Source: an uncultured Actinomyces sp.
GTDB taxonomy: Bacteria > Actinomycetota > Actinomycetes > Actinomycetales > Actinomycetaceae
DNA length: 10,927 nt
Direction of reading: 5' to 3'
Assembly (NCBI GenBank): GCA_900556405.1
Contig: USPB01000052.1
Coordinates: 1 to 10,927, forward strand
The translations under genes were made by a program, and so were the position numbers. The first letter of the stretch is position 1; each line of letters begins with the position of its first letter. Below, one piece after another: positions 1 to 6,234 of this stretch. The notes below the pieces were generated by a model. It had not been told where the DNA came from. It saw nothing but the letters and a program-made list of their open reading frames with translations, and searched no databases.

Positions 1-493
1 CCGGCTTGAAGGCCTTGCGGAAGCCCATGACGCAGATCGGGACCAGCGGGATCGCAATCGCGAGGAAGCCGCCCGAGGCCGGATCGATCGTCAGGGCGAT
101 GACGATGACGACGAGGATCGGGGTCGTCAGCGACGCAATCATGGGGGCCAGGAAAATGCCCTTGTAGGCTGCCACGCGTTCGACGCCGTCTGTCGCGGAG
201 TTGACGACGCGTCCGGCGCGCTCGTTGGTGCGCTGGGAGGGACCAAGCGCGAAGACCTGTCGGATCATCGAGTGACGCAGGGCGGGCTCCATCTGGTTCA
301 TCTGGGCGGCGCCCAGGGCACTGACCGCCCACGCGAACACGCCCGATCCGAGGGCGCCAAGCACGGCGATCCACCACGTCGACCAGGAATGCCCGTCGAC
401 AACACTGTCGATTCCCCAGCCGATCGCCAGGTAGGCGGCCGCCAAGCAGAGAGCCGCTGCCCACGAGCAGACGACCACGATCGCGCGTTTCAT
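1..493 (-). CDS. ABC transporter permease/ATPase, N-terminal part (gene continues beyond left edge)
   Basis: Only the first ~164 residues are in the window; the 3' end lies off the left edge. The start is ATG at 493-491, with AGGAGA a few bases upstream (about 497-502). The protein opens with a hydrophobic helix (residues ~3-25), then a second around 40-63. The stretch from ~85 on (ALGPSQRTNERAGRVV, then a Gly-Val-Glu-Arg segment and hydrophobic helices at ~113-135 and ~140-155) follows the pattern of type-I exporter-fold ABC transmembrane domains of the CydC/CydD class. In that family an ATPase domain follows in the same chain, which I cannot see here. The DtxR-like box just upstream suggests iron-dependent control, so an iron/siderophore uptake transporter of the IrtAB kind is as plausible as a CydDC-type thiol exporter. 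The substrate is not determined. Family call fairly sure, role not. Confidence 0.75.
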   Translation of the reverse strand, partial: MKRAIVVVCSWAAALCLAAAYLAIGWGIDSVVDGHSWSTWWIAVLGALGSGVFAWAVSALGAAQMNQMEPALRHSMIRQVFALGPSQRTNERAGRVVNSATDGVERVAAYKGIFLAPMIASLTTPILVVIVIALTIDPASGGFLAIAIPLVPICVMGFRKAFKP

Positions 494-529
494 CGTTCTC
501 CTATCGACATGACGCACACGAGTACACAA

Positions 530-552
530 CCAAGGATAGCCTTAGTTAGGTT
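530..552 (-). promoter_or_regulatory. Candidate DtxR/IdeR iron box upstream of the ABC transporter
   Basis: The + strand reads AAGG-ATAG-CCTT at 532-543, then a further TTAGGTT half-site at 546-552. Against the known DtxR/IdeR consensus TWAGGTTAGSCTAACCTWA, the 19 bases from 531 match about 13 positions, best in the left half and centre. The site ends ~37 bases before the ATG at 493, where it would overlap a promoter and block it when iron is plentiful. The match was made by eye. No convincing -35/-10 pair could be fixed. Confidence 0.5.
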
Positions 553-590
553 CTGACACCACTGTCACCATGCTACAAAAGCGCCCAACG

Positions 591-633
591 ACAAAAAGAA
601 ACCACGGCCTCGTGTCAATCGACGAGGCCGTGG
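591..633 (-). terminator. Rho-independent terminator of ilvE
   Basis: A perfect 12-bp stem is formed by 602-613 (CCACGGCCTCGT) and 622-633 (ACGAGGCCGTGG) with an 8-base loop. On the minus strand it is followed by a T-rich run (TTTCTTTTTGT, 601-591). It starts about 20 bases after the ilvE stop codon, so it ends the ilvE transcript and separates it from the ABC transporter gene. Confidence 0.93.
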
Positions 634-652
634 CTCCCTCACGCGTCAACGC

Positions 653-1801
653 TCAGGCCAGGCGATACGTCCAACCGTAGGGATCCTCGGCGCGGCCCCA
701 CTGGATGTCGGTGAGGCGCTTGTGGATCTCGCGGGTCTTGTCTCCCACCGCGATCTCGACGTCGAAGTCGTCGCCAGCCAGGCGAGTGATCGGGGTGACC
801 ACGGCAGCCGTGCCGCAGGCGAAAACCTCGGCGACGGCGCCCGAGCGGATACCATCCACGACCTCGGACAGGGCGATCTTCTCCTCGCGCACCTCCACGC
901 CTTCGTCGCGCAGCATGCGCAGAATCGCACTGCGCGTGCCGCCCTCGAGGATGACGCCGGTGAGCGAGGGTGTACGGATCGTGCCGTCCGCCATGACGAC
1001 GAACATGTTCATGCCGCCCAGCTCCTCGAGGTACTTGCCCTCGTAGGTGTCCAGGAAGCAGACCTGAGAGAAGCCCTTGGCTTCAGCCTGGATCTGAGGC
1101 AGCAGGGAGGCCGCGTAGTTGCCGCCAGCCTTGGCGCTGCCTGTGCCGCCGGGGCCGGCGCGGTGGTACTCGCGCTCCACCCAGATGGCCACTCCAGACA
1201 GGCCGCCCTTGAAGTAGGGGCCCGACGGAGAGCCGATGACGTAGTAGTCGACAACGCCGGCGGGGTGGACGCCCACGAACTCCTCGGAGGCAAACATGAA
1301 GGGACGCAGGTAGAGCGACGAACCGTCGACCTCGGGAACCCACTTGACGTCGGCGCGCACGTAGTCCACGAGGGAGGCCACGAAGTCCTCGCGGCTCATC
1401 TCGGGCAGGGCAAGGCGGCGGGCCGAGTGGTTCAGGCGCGCGGCGTTGTAGCCGGGGCGGAAGGTCCACACGGATCCATCCTCGCGCTTGTAGGCCTTGA
1501 TACCCTCGAACACGGACTGGCAGTAGTGGAAGACGGAGGCGCCGGGGGTCAGCTCGAGCGGGCCGTAGGGAATGACGCCGCGGTCGTCCCAGCCGCCGTC
1601 GCGAGTCCAGCGCATGTGGGCCATGTGGTCCGTGAACTTCTTACCGAAGGCCAGGGTCGACATGATCTCGTTGTACTCTTCCGGCGTCGCCGGGTGAGCG
1701 TTGGGGGTCAGAGGGAAACGACCGGCCAGCTCGTCGGCGGCGGGAAGTACCAGGTCGCCGGCAGCCTCAAGTTCCGTGGGGGTGTGCTGCGTCGATGCCA
1801 T
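653..1801 (-). CDS. ilvE: Branched-chain amino-acid aminotransferase
   Basis: This is a 382-residue class IV (fold type IV) PLP aminotransferase, the usual length of the actinobacterial/eukaryote-like BCAT branch. It catalyses reversible transamination between 2-oxoglutarate/glutamate and valine, leucine or isoleucine: the last step of their synthesis and first of their breakdown, in the cytosol. Visible signatures are FHYCQSVFEGIKAY (~91-104), the YFKGGLSGV loop (~196-204), GSAKAGGNYAAS (221-232) with the PLP-binding lysine at about K224, LEELGGMNMFVV (~258-269) and the C-terminal FACGTAAVVTPI segment (~327-338). The ATG at 1801 has AGGAGA about 7 bases upstream. It is transcribed alone: an intrinsic terminator follows at 591-633. 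A 19-codon ORF ends 21 bases before the start and may regulate it. Nothing is broken or missing. Confidence 0.96.
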   Translation of the reverse strand: MASTQHTPTELEAAGDLVLPAADELAGRFPLTPNAHPATPEEYNEIMSTLAFGKKFTDHMAHMRWTRDGGWDDRGVIPYGPLELTPGASVFHYCQSVFEGIKAYKREDGSVWTFRPGYNAARLNHSARRLALPEMSREDFVASLVDYVRADVKWVPEVDGSSLYLRPFMFASEEFVGVHPAGVVDYYVIGSPSGPYFKGGLSGVAIWVEREYHRAGPGGTGSAKAGGNYAASLLPQIQAEAKGFSQVCFLDTYEGKYLEELGGMNMFVVMADGTIRTPSLTGVILEGGTRSAILRMLRDEGVEVREEKIALSEVVDGIRSGAVAEVFACGTAAVVTPITRLAGDDFDVEIAVGDKTREIHKRLTDIQWGRAEDPYGWTYRLA

Positions 1802-1822
1802 GAGGTCTCCTGTCGTGGTTTT

Positions 1823-1882
1823 TCACAAATATGAAGCCAGAATATGCCCGCCGTCCGCATTGTGGCCGATTAATTTCGGCAT
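1823..1882 (-). CDS. Candidate 19-aa leader peptide upstream of ilvE
   Basis: The ORF encodes MPKLIGHNADGGHILASYL and ends 21 bases before the ilvE ATG. Its ATG (1882-1880) has GGAGGG about 4 bases upstream, a stronger ribosome site than most genes in this window. Five of 19 residues are Leu or Ile, in pairs LI (4-5) and IL (14-15) plus a final Leu. They use TTA, ATC, ATT, CTG and TTG; TTA, TTG and ATT are disfavoured in such a GC-rich genome. The setting in front of a Leu/Ile/Val aminotransferase suggests amino-acid-sensing leader translation (attenuation or coupling). No attenuator-type terminator with a T-run lies between it and ilvE, so control, if real, would act on ilvE translation. The alternative is that this locally AT-rich stretch is simply promoter DNA. 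Confidence 0.45.
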   Translation of the reverse strand: MPKLIGHNADGGHILASYL

Positions 1883-1887
1883 GTGAC

Positions 1888-1911
1888 CCTCCATGCACCA
1901 CCCTGTGGAGG
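1888..1911 (-). promoter_or_regulatory. Hairpin that could mask the leader ORF ribosome binding site
   Basis: On the minus strand CCTCCA (1911-1906) and TGGAGG (1893-1888) are perfect 6-bp complements separated by 12 bases. The second arm contains the GGAGG ribosome site of the 19-codon ORF. If this region is transcribed, folding would hide that site. A short stem alone can arise by chance, because any CCTCC pairs with a Shine-Dalgarno sequence. Confidence 0.35.
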
Positions 1912-2186
1912 TTCTCACCCCCGTCAGCCCACGAAGCCTGATGTGTTGTCGGCACTGTCTCGTCGTACGTTCGCGCGCCGAACACCGGAGCCCCTCAAGG
2001 CTCCGCCTGCTAACGCTTCTCGCCACCCTAGGGAGTTTGCCCTGCGCTGAGTTCTCCCGCGTCCTCCGGCCACATCTCCCGCGAGCTCATGGGCGTGGGT
2101 GCTCTGCTCCTGGGTATCGCCCCGACCCCGTAGGCCTCGCCCTCAGCTTCCAACGCACGGGCAGCGCGCCGCAGCATCCGAAACGA

Positions 2187-2192
2187 TACGAT
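2187..2192 (+). promoter_or_regulatory. -10 element of a leaderless promoter
   Basis: TACGAT fits the actinobacterial -10 pattern TANNNT. It is followed by exactly six bases and then the ATG at 2199, so transcription would start at the A of the ATG. There is no Shine-Dalgarno sequence before this ATG and no clear -35, both usual for leaderless genes in Actinobacteria. Confidence 0.65.
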
Positions 2193-2198
2193 CAACCC

Positions 2199-2699
2199 AT
2201 GACGACTCTGCCTAAGGCTCTCGCCCTCTGCCTGCCCGCCCGCGAGCGCCGCTCCCCCAGCCTCGAGCTTCATGACGGGCGATGGCTAGCGGCAGCAAAG
2301 TCCGGCCTGTACGTCTTCGGGGCCGGGTCCGCATCCGATGAGAAGGCTCAGAAGAGCTACGAGGTCTTCCCCTGGTACGACGTGGCGCGGGCGCAATGGG
2401 AGGCTGAGGCGGAATCCTTCACGCTCGAATGGGTGGACCCGACCCGGCCCTCGCTGGTGGGACGAGGGCAGGGCGACCCATCCGACTTCATGCGCCACAC
2501 AAGCGAGTACGTCAATCGTTCCATCGTTGTACACGCCCAGGTGGAGACTGAGGGCAGGACAACAGTGACGGCCTGGGTACGGCGCGGACCCGACGGGCTC
2601 TTCTCCATCCTGACGGCGAACGGCCCACTCGATGCGGCAGGCCAACGTCAGGCGGACGCCCTGGAGGCGCGCGTACGCGACGCGGTTGGCCTGGACTAG
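2199..2699 (+). CDS. Conserved-type hypothetical protein, 166 aa, probably leaderless
   Basis: I cannot name this protein. It is soluble (no membrane segment or signal peptide) and acidic-to-neutral. It begins with a segment that reads like a beta-rich domain: LHDGRWLAAAKSGLYVF (~24-40), then FPWYDVARAQWEAEAESFTLEW (~57-78, quoted in part). A later stretch, EYVNRSIVVHAQV (~103-115), and a basic strand VTAWVRRGPDGLFSIL (~123-138) complete it. The order 'residue exposed to value, Trp-Tyr-Asp-Val, then Trp, then R-S-I-V-V' recalls a family of ~160-190-aa uncharacterised actinobacterial proteins with a PH-like layout; this is from memory and needs a profile search. I chose ATG 2199 rather than the frame's earlier opening because a -10 box sits six bases before it and the upstream part does not look coding. 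It stands alone, convergent with the TraX gene. Confidence 0.75.
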   Translation: MTTLPKALALCLPARERRSPSLELHDGRWLAAAKSGLYVFGAGSASDEKAQKSYEVFPWYDVARAQWEAEAESFTLEWVDPTRPSLVGRGQGDPSDFMRHTSEYVNRSIVVHAQVETEGRTTVTAWVRRGPDGLFSILTANGPLDAAGQRQADALEARVRDAVGLD

Positions 2700-2705
2700 G
2701 AGACG

Positions 2706-2740
2706 CCCCTCAGGTCCCGTACGCAGCAAGACCCTCGGGG
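2706..2740. terminator. Weak hairpin between convergent genes, possible terminator
   Basis: CCCC (2706-2709) and GGTC (2713-2716) can pair with GACC (2730-2733) and GGGG (2737-2740), leaving a 3x3 internal mismatch and a 13-base loop. It lies between the stop of the rightward 166-aa gene (2699) and the end of the leftward TraX gene (2763). No T-run follows on either strand, so termination here is uncertain. Confidence 0.25.
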
Positions 2741-2762
2741 TACCAACCGGCTCGAAAGGCGC

Positions 2763-3551
2763 TCAGCCCGCCTGGACGTACGCGACCAGGGCGAGTAGCC
2801 ACAGGTGGGCGGGGTAGAACACGTAGAAGAAGTACTTGGAGAATCGCGTGTGCGGGCCGTGCTCACCGTTGTACAGGTGCAGGATCGGAATCACGAGGAT
2901 AAGCATGAAATCGGAGTTCTGCGCGAGCATCGACACCGTCGCCTGCCACGTGTCGTAAGGCTGCCACACGAGGGCGAACATGGCCGCTGCGAGCGCCAGG
3001 TACGCCAAGTCACGCCACACGACGCGCGAGTAGAGCGCATAGGTGATGACCATGAAGGGCAGAAGCGGCAGGCCACCCTCGATCGGAAGAACCGCGCACA
3101 CGAGCGAGAGCACAGAAACACCGCCGATCGCCCACTTGTGCCACTTTGTCCCTGACCAACGCTTGACGAGGGCGAGAAGGCTGGTCCCCACAGCCAGGGT
3201 GAGGAAAATATTGTTGTCGTACATGTGCACGTCGCGGGTGGCCAGCAGCAGGCCCAGCGCGTAGTTACCCGCGGCCATGATGAGCGACGCGCCCCACAGA
3301 CGCGCCAGGTACTTGCGCATGCTCGAGGTGTAGAGAACTCCTTCGACCGCGCCGTAGGCGAACCAGACGGCCACGCACCTGGTGACGACGTGGAAGATGT
3401 CCGTCCACATCACGGGGACTAGTCCGGGAACGTGCGGGAGATGGTCGAGAACCATGAGCGCCGCCATCGCGAGCTTGATCCAATACTGGTTGACGCCCAG
3501 GCGCGACCGTGGCTCGATGCGAGCGGGGGAGGTGAGTGCGGGAGCGGACAT
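2763..3551 (-). CDS. TraX-family integral membrane protein (putative acetyltransferase)
   Basis: The protein has 262 residues and about eight membrane segments. Family signatures are the N-terminal helix YWIKLAMAALMVLDHL (~22-37), with the 'MxxDH' pattern of TraX, and the C-terminal YFFYVFYPAHLWLLAL (~241-256), matching the conserved 'FYPxHL' motif. TraX of the F plasmid N-acetylates pilin; chromosomal relatives in Gram-positive bacteria are of unknown substrate, probably modifying a surface molecule. I chose ATG 3551: GGAG lies about 11 bases upstream and the sequence before it (Arg/Trp/Gly-rich) is not membrane-like, although the frame stays open to 3686. There is no conjugation gene nearby. 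A hairpin at 3691-3716 separates it from luxS, so it probably has its own promoter within 3552-3690. GATACT near 3595 is a poor candidate. Confidence 0.85.
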   Translation of the reverse strand: MSAPALTSPARIEPRSRLGVNQYWIKLAMAALMVLDHLPHVPGLVPVMWTDIFHVVTRCVAVWFAYGAVEGVLYTSSMRKYLARLWGASLIMAAGNYALGLLLATRDVHMYDNNIFLTLAVGTSLLALVKRWSGTKWHKWAIGGVSVLSLVCAVLPIEGGLPLLPFMVITYALYSRVVWRDLAYLALAAAMFALVWQPYDTWQATVSMLAQNSDFMLILVIPILHLYNGEHGPHTRFSKYFFYVFYPAHLWLLALVAYVQAG

Positions 3552-3690
3552 CGTAGTGCTTTCTCCTTGCTGGTTTCGGACGCTTCTAGTATCGGCGACC
3601 GCTCCTGACGAACTCCATGGGGGGCTGCCCCTATACTCCCCTACCTTTTCCCCGACCCACCACCGCCAATAGGCCCCGAGATACACCTAC

Positions 3691-3716
3691 GGGGCCCAGC
3701 CTCGCGGCTGGGCCCC
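3691..3716 (-). terminator. Strong hairpin after luxS, likely operon terminator
   Basis: A perfect 11-bp GC-rich stem, GGGGCCCAGCC (3691-3701) and GGCTGGGCCCC (3706-3716), has a 4-base loop (TCGC). It lies 18 bases past the luxS stop. The minus-strand tail (GTAGGTGTATCTCG) has only scattered T residues, so this is a hairpin terminator with a weak U-tract, which is common in Actinobacteria. Confidence 0.7.
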
Positions 3717-3734
3717 GGACCTCGTCACGGCAGT

Positions 3735-4214
3735 TCAGTGAACGAGATGAATACGCTCGAAGGGGTCGAGAGAGAAACCCTGTTCGAGGATTGTGCGGCT
3801 CCATTCGCGTGCGCTGAACAGCGAATGATCGCGGTAATTGCCGCACGAGTAGGCGTCGGTGCCGGGCACGTCCTCCCAGGTGACGTCCTCGGCGATGGCG
3901 TGCAGGGAGGAGGCCAGCGCCTCGGTCACCTCGCGCACCGAGGGGGTGCCCCACATGATGAGGTGGAAGCCGGTGCGGCAGCCGAACGGCGAGCAGTCGA
4001 TGACGCCGTCGATGCGGTCGCGCAGCAGGGAGGCCAGCAGGTGCTCGATCGTGTGCAGGCCCGAGGTCGGGATCTCCCCGGCGTTGGGCTGGAGGAGGCG
4101 CACGTCGAAGTTCGAAATCTGGTCGCCCTTGGGGCCGGACTCCACGTTGATGAGGCGCACGTAGGGCGCCTTGACGGCGGTGTGGTCCAGGGTAAAGCTC
4201 TCAACTTCGGCCAT
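3735..4214 (-). CDS. luxS: S-ribosylhomocysteine lyase (autoinducer-2 synthesis protein LuxS)
   Basis: The 159-residue protein is full length for the family. LuxS cleaves S-ribosylhomocysteine to homocysteine and DPD, the precursor of autoinducer-2, in the activated methyl cycle after Pfs has removed adenine. The metal site is complete: HTIEH gives His54 and His58 with Glu57 between, and AYSCGNYRDHS gives Cys124. The catalytic cysteine region SPFGCRTGFH carries Cys79. The N-terminal FTLDHTAV and the segment ISNFDVRLLQPN are also typical. The ATG at 4214 lies only 3 bases past the dnaG stop codon. Its ribosome site (AAAGGGA) is inside the last dnaG codons, so translation is probably coupled to DnaG. 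No pfs gene is in the window. The hairpin at 3691-3716 ends the transcript. Confidence 0.97.
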   Translation of the reverse strand: MAEVESFTLDHTAVKAPYVRLINVESGPKGDQISNFDVRLLQPNAGEIPTSGLHTIEHLLASLLRDRIDGVIDCSPFGCRTGFHLIMWGTPSVREVTEALASSLHAIAEDVTWEDVPGTDAYSCGNYRDHSLFSAREWSRTILEQGFSLDPFERIHLVH

Positions 4215-4217
4215 CGG

Positions 4218-6188
4218 TTAGTCCCTTTCGGTGTAGTTTTGCCGGCGTTGCTCCAGGCGCATGAGCTCCCGGAACGTCTCGGAGTAGTTGGGGTCTTCCT
4301 CGTTCATGCGCGACAGGGCCGCGCGGGCCTCGCCGAGCTTACGGGTCAGGTCCATACGCACCATCGCGGCCACCACGCCGCGGCAGTACGAGCGCACGTC
4401 GGCCTCGCCCGCGACGGGCAGGGGTGCGACGGCCAGCTGTGTGACGGCGGGGCCGATGATCTCTCCGGCGGTCTCGAGGATCACCTGGACGAAGTGTCGC
4501 GAGGCAGCCAGTGTCGCGTTCTCGCCCGGGCCGAAGTGGGCCTCGGCCTGGCGCATCATCTGCGTGAAAGCATCAAGGCCGCCGACCGCGCGGATCGCGT
4601 CGTGGACGGCGCGGTGCGTGGGCACGGTGAAGGACTGCCCGTCGAGCTCCTCGAAGCCCGAGCCCACGGCGAAGAGTGGGTGCTGGAGGACGGCTTCAAG
4701 CGCCTGGCGTTCGACGCGGCTCACCGGGTCCTCGGGGCCTCGGCGCTCGGGCGTGGGTGCGGGACGGCCAGCCCCTGCCATCTCAATCTCGCCAGGGCGG
4801 GCCTCGTGCGAGATGACCTCGACGCGTCCGGCCGCGCGGATCGCCTGTTCGACCGTGCGCATGTCCATGCCGAGCCACCCGGCCAGCTGGCGCGTGTACT
4901 CGCCGCGCAGCGCGCGGTCCTTGATGTGCGCGACGATGCCGGCCGAGGCGCGCAGGCCCTGCACGCGGCCCTCGGCGCTGCGCAGGTCCATCTGCGATAG
5001 GACGGAGCGGATCGCGAACTCAAAGAGCGGGATGCGTGAGTTCACCAGGTCGACGATCGCCTGGTCGCCCTGGGACAGGCGCAGCTCGCAGGGGTCCTGC
5101 CCACCCGGGGCGACCGCCACGAAGGTCTGGGCCGCGAAGTTCTGATCCTCGCCGTAGGCTCGCAGTGCGGCCTTCTGTCCAGCGCTGTCGCCGTCGAACG
5201 TAAAAATGACCTCGGAGCCGTGCGCGCGCCCCGACGACAGGAGAACACCGGCAGCGGGATCCGCGTGGTCGCCCAGCAGGCGGCGAATGATCTTGACGTG
5301 TTCGGAGCCAAAGGCGGTGCCACACGTGGCCACGGCGTTCGTCACGCCCGCGACGTGCGCAGCCATGACGTCCGTGTACCCCTCGACGATAACAACCTTG
5401 TGCTCCGTCGCGATCGTCTTCTTCGCCAGGTCCAGGCCATACAGGAGCTGCGACTTCTTATAGATCGGGGTCTCGGGGGTGTTGAGGTACTTCGGTGATT
5501 CCTTGTCGCTGTCGTCCAGGCGACGCGCACCAAAGCCCACCGTCGCCCCCGTGATGTCGCGGATCGGCCACACGAGGCGCCCGCGGAAACGGTCGTACAC
5601 GCCGCGACTGCCCTGCGAACCCAGGCCCGAAATCTGGATCTCCTGGTCCGTGAAGCCCTTGGAACGCAGGTGGCGCGTCAGTGAATCCCACGAGGCCGGG
5701 GCGTAGCCGACACCGAAATGCGCGCACATCGCCTGGGTGAAGCCGCGCTCGGCAAGGAACGTGCGGCCCTTATGTGCCTCGGGGGAGGCGAGCTGGCGCT
5801 GATAGAACTCTTCGGCGACGCGGTGGGCATCCAGGAGGCGCTGGCGCTTGCCCGGCTCCTCGGTGCGCACGCGCGCCCCGCCCTCCTCGTAATGGAGGGT
5901 AATCCCGGCCTTCGCCGCCAGCATTTCCACGGCCTCGGTGAACGGCAGGTGGTCCATCTTTTGCACGAAGGAGATGACGTCGCCGCTCTCACCGCAGCCA
6001 AAACAGTGGAACATGCCCAGGTGGGGGCGCACGTTAAAGGAAGGCGTGCGCTCGTCGTGGAATGGGCACAGGCCCTTGAGGGAGCCGATGCCCGCGGGTC
6101 GCAGCGCTACGTGCTCGCCGATGATCTCGTCGATCTTCACTGCGTTACGTACCGCTTCGATGTCGTCCTTGCGAATCAGACCCGCCAT
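4218..6188 (-). CDS. dnaG: DNA primase
   Basis: This 656-residue protein is a full-length bacterial primase, which makes RNA primers for lagging-strand synthesis at the fork. The CHC2-type zinc-binding domain (~1-100) has CPFH (41-44) and CFGC (62-65). The RNA-polymerase core and TOPRIM domain follow, with VVIVEGYTDVMAAH (~266-279; the usual EGYMD glutamate at ~270) and FDGDSAGQKA (~332-341; metal-binding aspartates). Between these two TOPRIM motifs is a short extra segment (~308-326, LGDHADPAAGVLLSSGRAHG), longer than I remember for E. coli DnaG. The C-terminal ~160 residues should bind the DnaB helicase. ATG 6188 is chosen because GAGGG precedes it and the protein then starts as primases do (MAGLIRKDDIEAVRNAV); the frame's extension to 6461 lies inside dgt and is a shadow. 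Dgt ends 46 bases upstream, luxS follows after 3 bases. Confidence 0.97.
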   Translation of the reverse strand: MAGLIRKDDIEAVRNAVKIDEIIGEHVALRPAGIGSLKGLCPFHDERTPSFNVRPHLGMFHCFGCGESGDVISFVQKMDHLPFTEAVEMLAAKAGITLHYEEGGARVRTEEPGKRQRLLDAHRVAEEFYQRQLASPEAHKGRTFLAERGFTQAMCAHFGVGYAPASWDSLTRHLRSKGFTDQEIQISGLGSQGSRGVYDRFRGRLVWPIRDITGATVGFGARRLDDSDKESPKYLNTPETPIYKKSQLLYGLDLAKKTIATEHKVVIVEGYTDVMAAHVAGVTNAVATCGTAFGSEHVKIIRRLLGDHADPAAGVLLSSGRAHGSEVIFTFDGDSAGQKAALRAYGEDQNFAAQTFVAVAPGGQDPCELRLSQGDQAIVDLVNSRIPLFEFAIRSVLSQMDLRSAEGRVQGLRASAGIVAHIKDRALRGEYTRQLAGWLGMDMRTVEQAIRAAGRVEVISHEARPGEIEMAGAGRPAPTPERRGPEDPVSRVERQALEAVLQHPLFAVGSGFEELDGQSFTVPTHRAVHDAIRAVGGLDAFTQMMRQAEAHFGPGENATLAASRHFVQVILETAGEIIGPAVTQLAVAPLPVAGEADVRSYCRGVVAAMVRMDLTRKLGEARAALSRMNEEDPNYSETFRELMRLEQRRQNYTERD

Positions 6189-6234
6189 GTCCCTCAGTTT
6201 ACCGATGCCCGCCCACGTCTGCGTCCGATCACGC

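Larger units (their letters stand above)
1802..2198. other. 397-bp divergent intergenic region between ilvE and the 166-aa gene
   Basis: This region holds the ilvE leader signals (1823-1911) at one end and the leaderless promoter of the rightward gene (2187-2192) at the other. Between them is a 7-bp stem, CGGAGCC (1985-1991) with GGCTCCG (1998-2004) and a 6-base loop. It has no T-run on either strand. TAGGGT (2030-2025, minus strand) is a possible -10 for ilvE, but no -35 partner is evident. Reading frames open here (for example the rightward frame from 1893) lack ribosome sites and give Arg/Pro/Ser/Cys-rich nonsense-like protein, so I call no further gene. Confidence 0.6.

Noticed and set aside
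722..1834. 370-codon rightward open frame opposite ilvE
   Set aside because: It is the mirror of ilvE in GC-rich DNA; the product is Val/Ala/Gly/His-rich without family features, and ilvE is certain.
1888..1910. T-box-like AGGGTGG on the minus strand before ilvE
   Set aside because: The T-box continues NACCGCG, whereas here TGCATGG follows; the ACC that pairs with the tRNA end is missing and no specifier stem could be assigned.
1893..2198. Upstream extension of the 166-aa protein by 102 codons
   Set aside because: No ribosome site; the composition (Arg, Pro, Cys, Ser rich) is unlike coding sequence, and a leaderless promoter lies at the internal ATG.
3552..3686. 45-codon N-terminal extension of the TraX-like protein
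   Set aside because: The composition is poor in membrane character and family proteins start just before the first helix; a ribosome site precedes the ATG at 3551.
3738..5000. 420-codon rightward open frame opposite luxS and dnaG
   Set aside because: It is antisense to two certain genes and arises from codon bias; its product is low in recognisable motifs.
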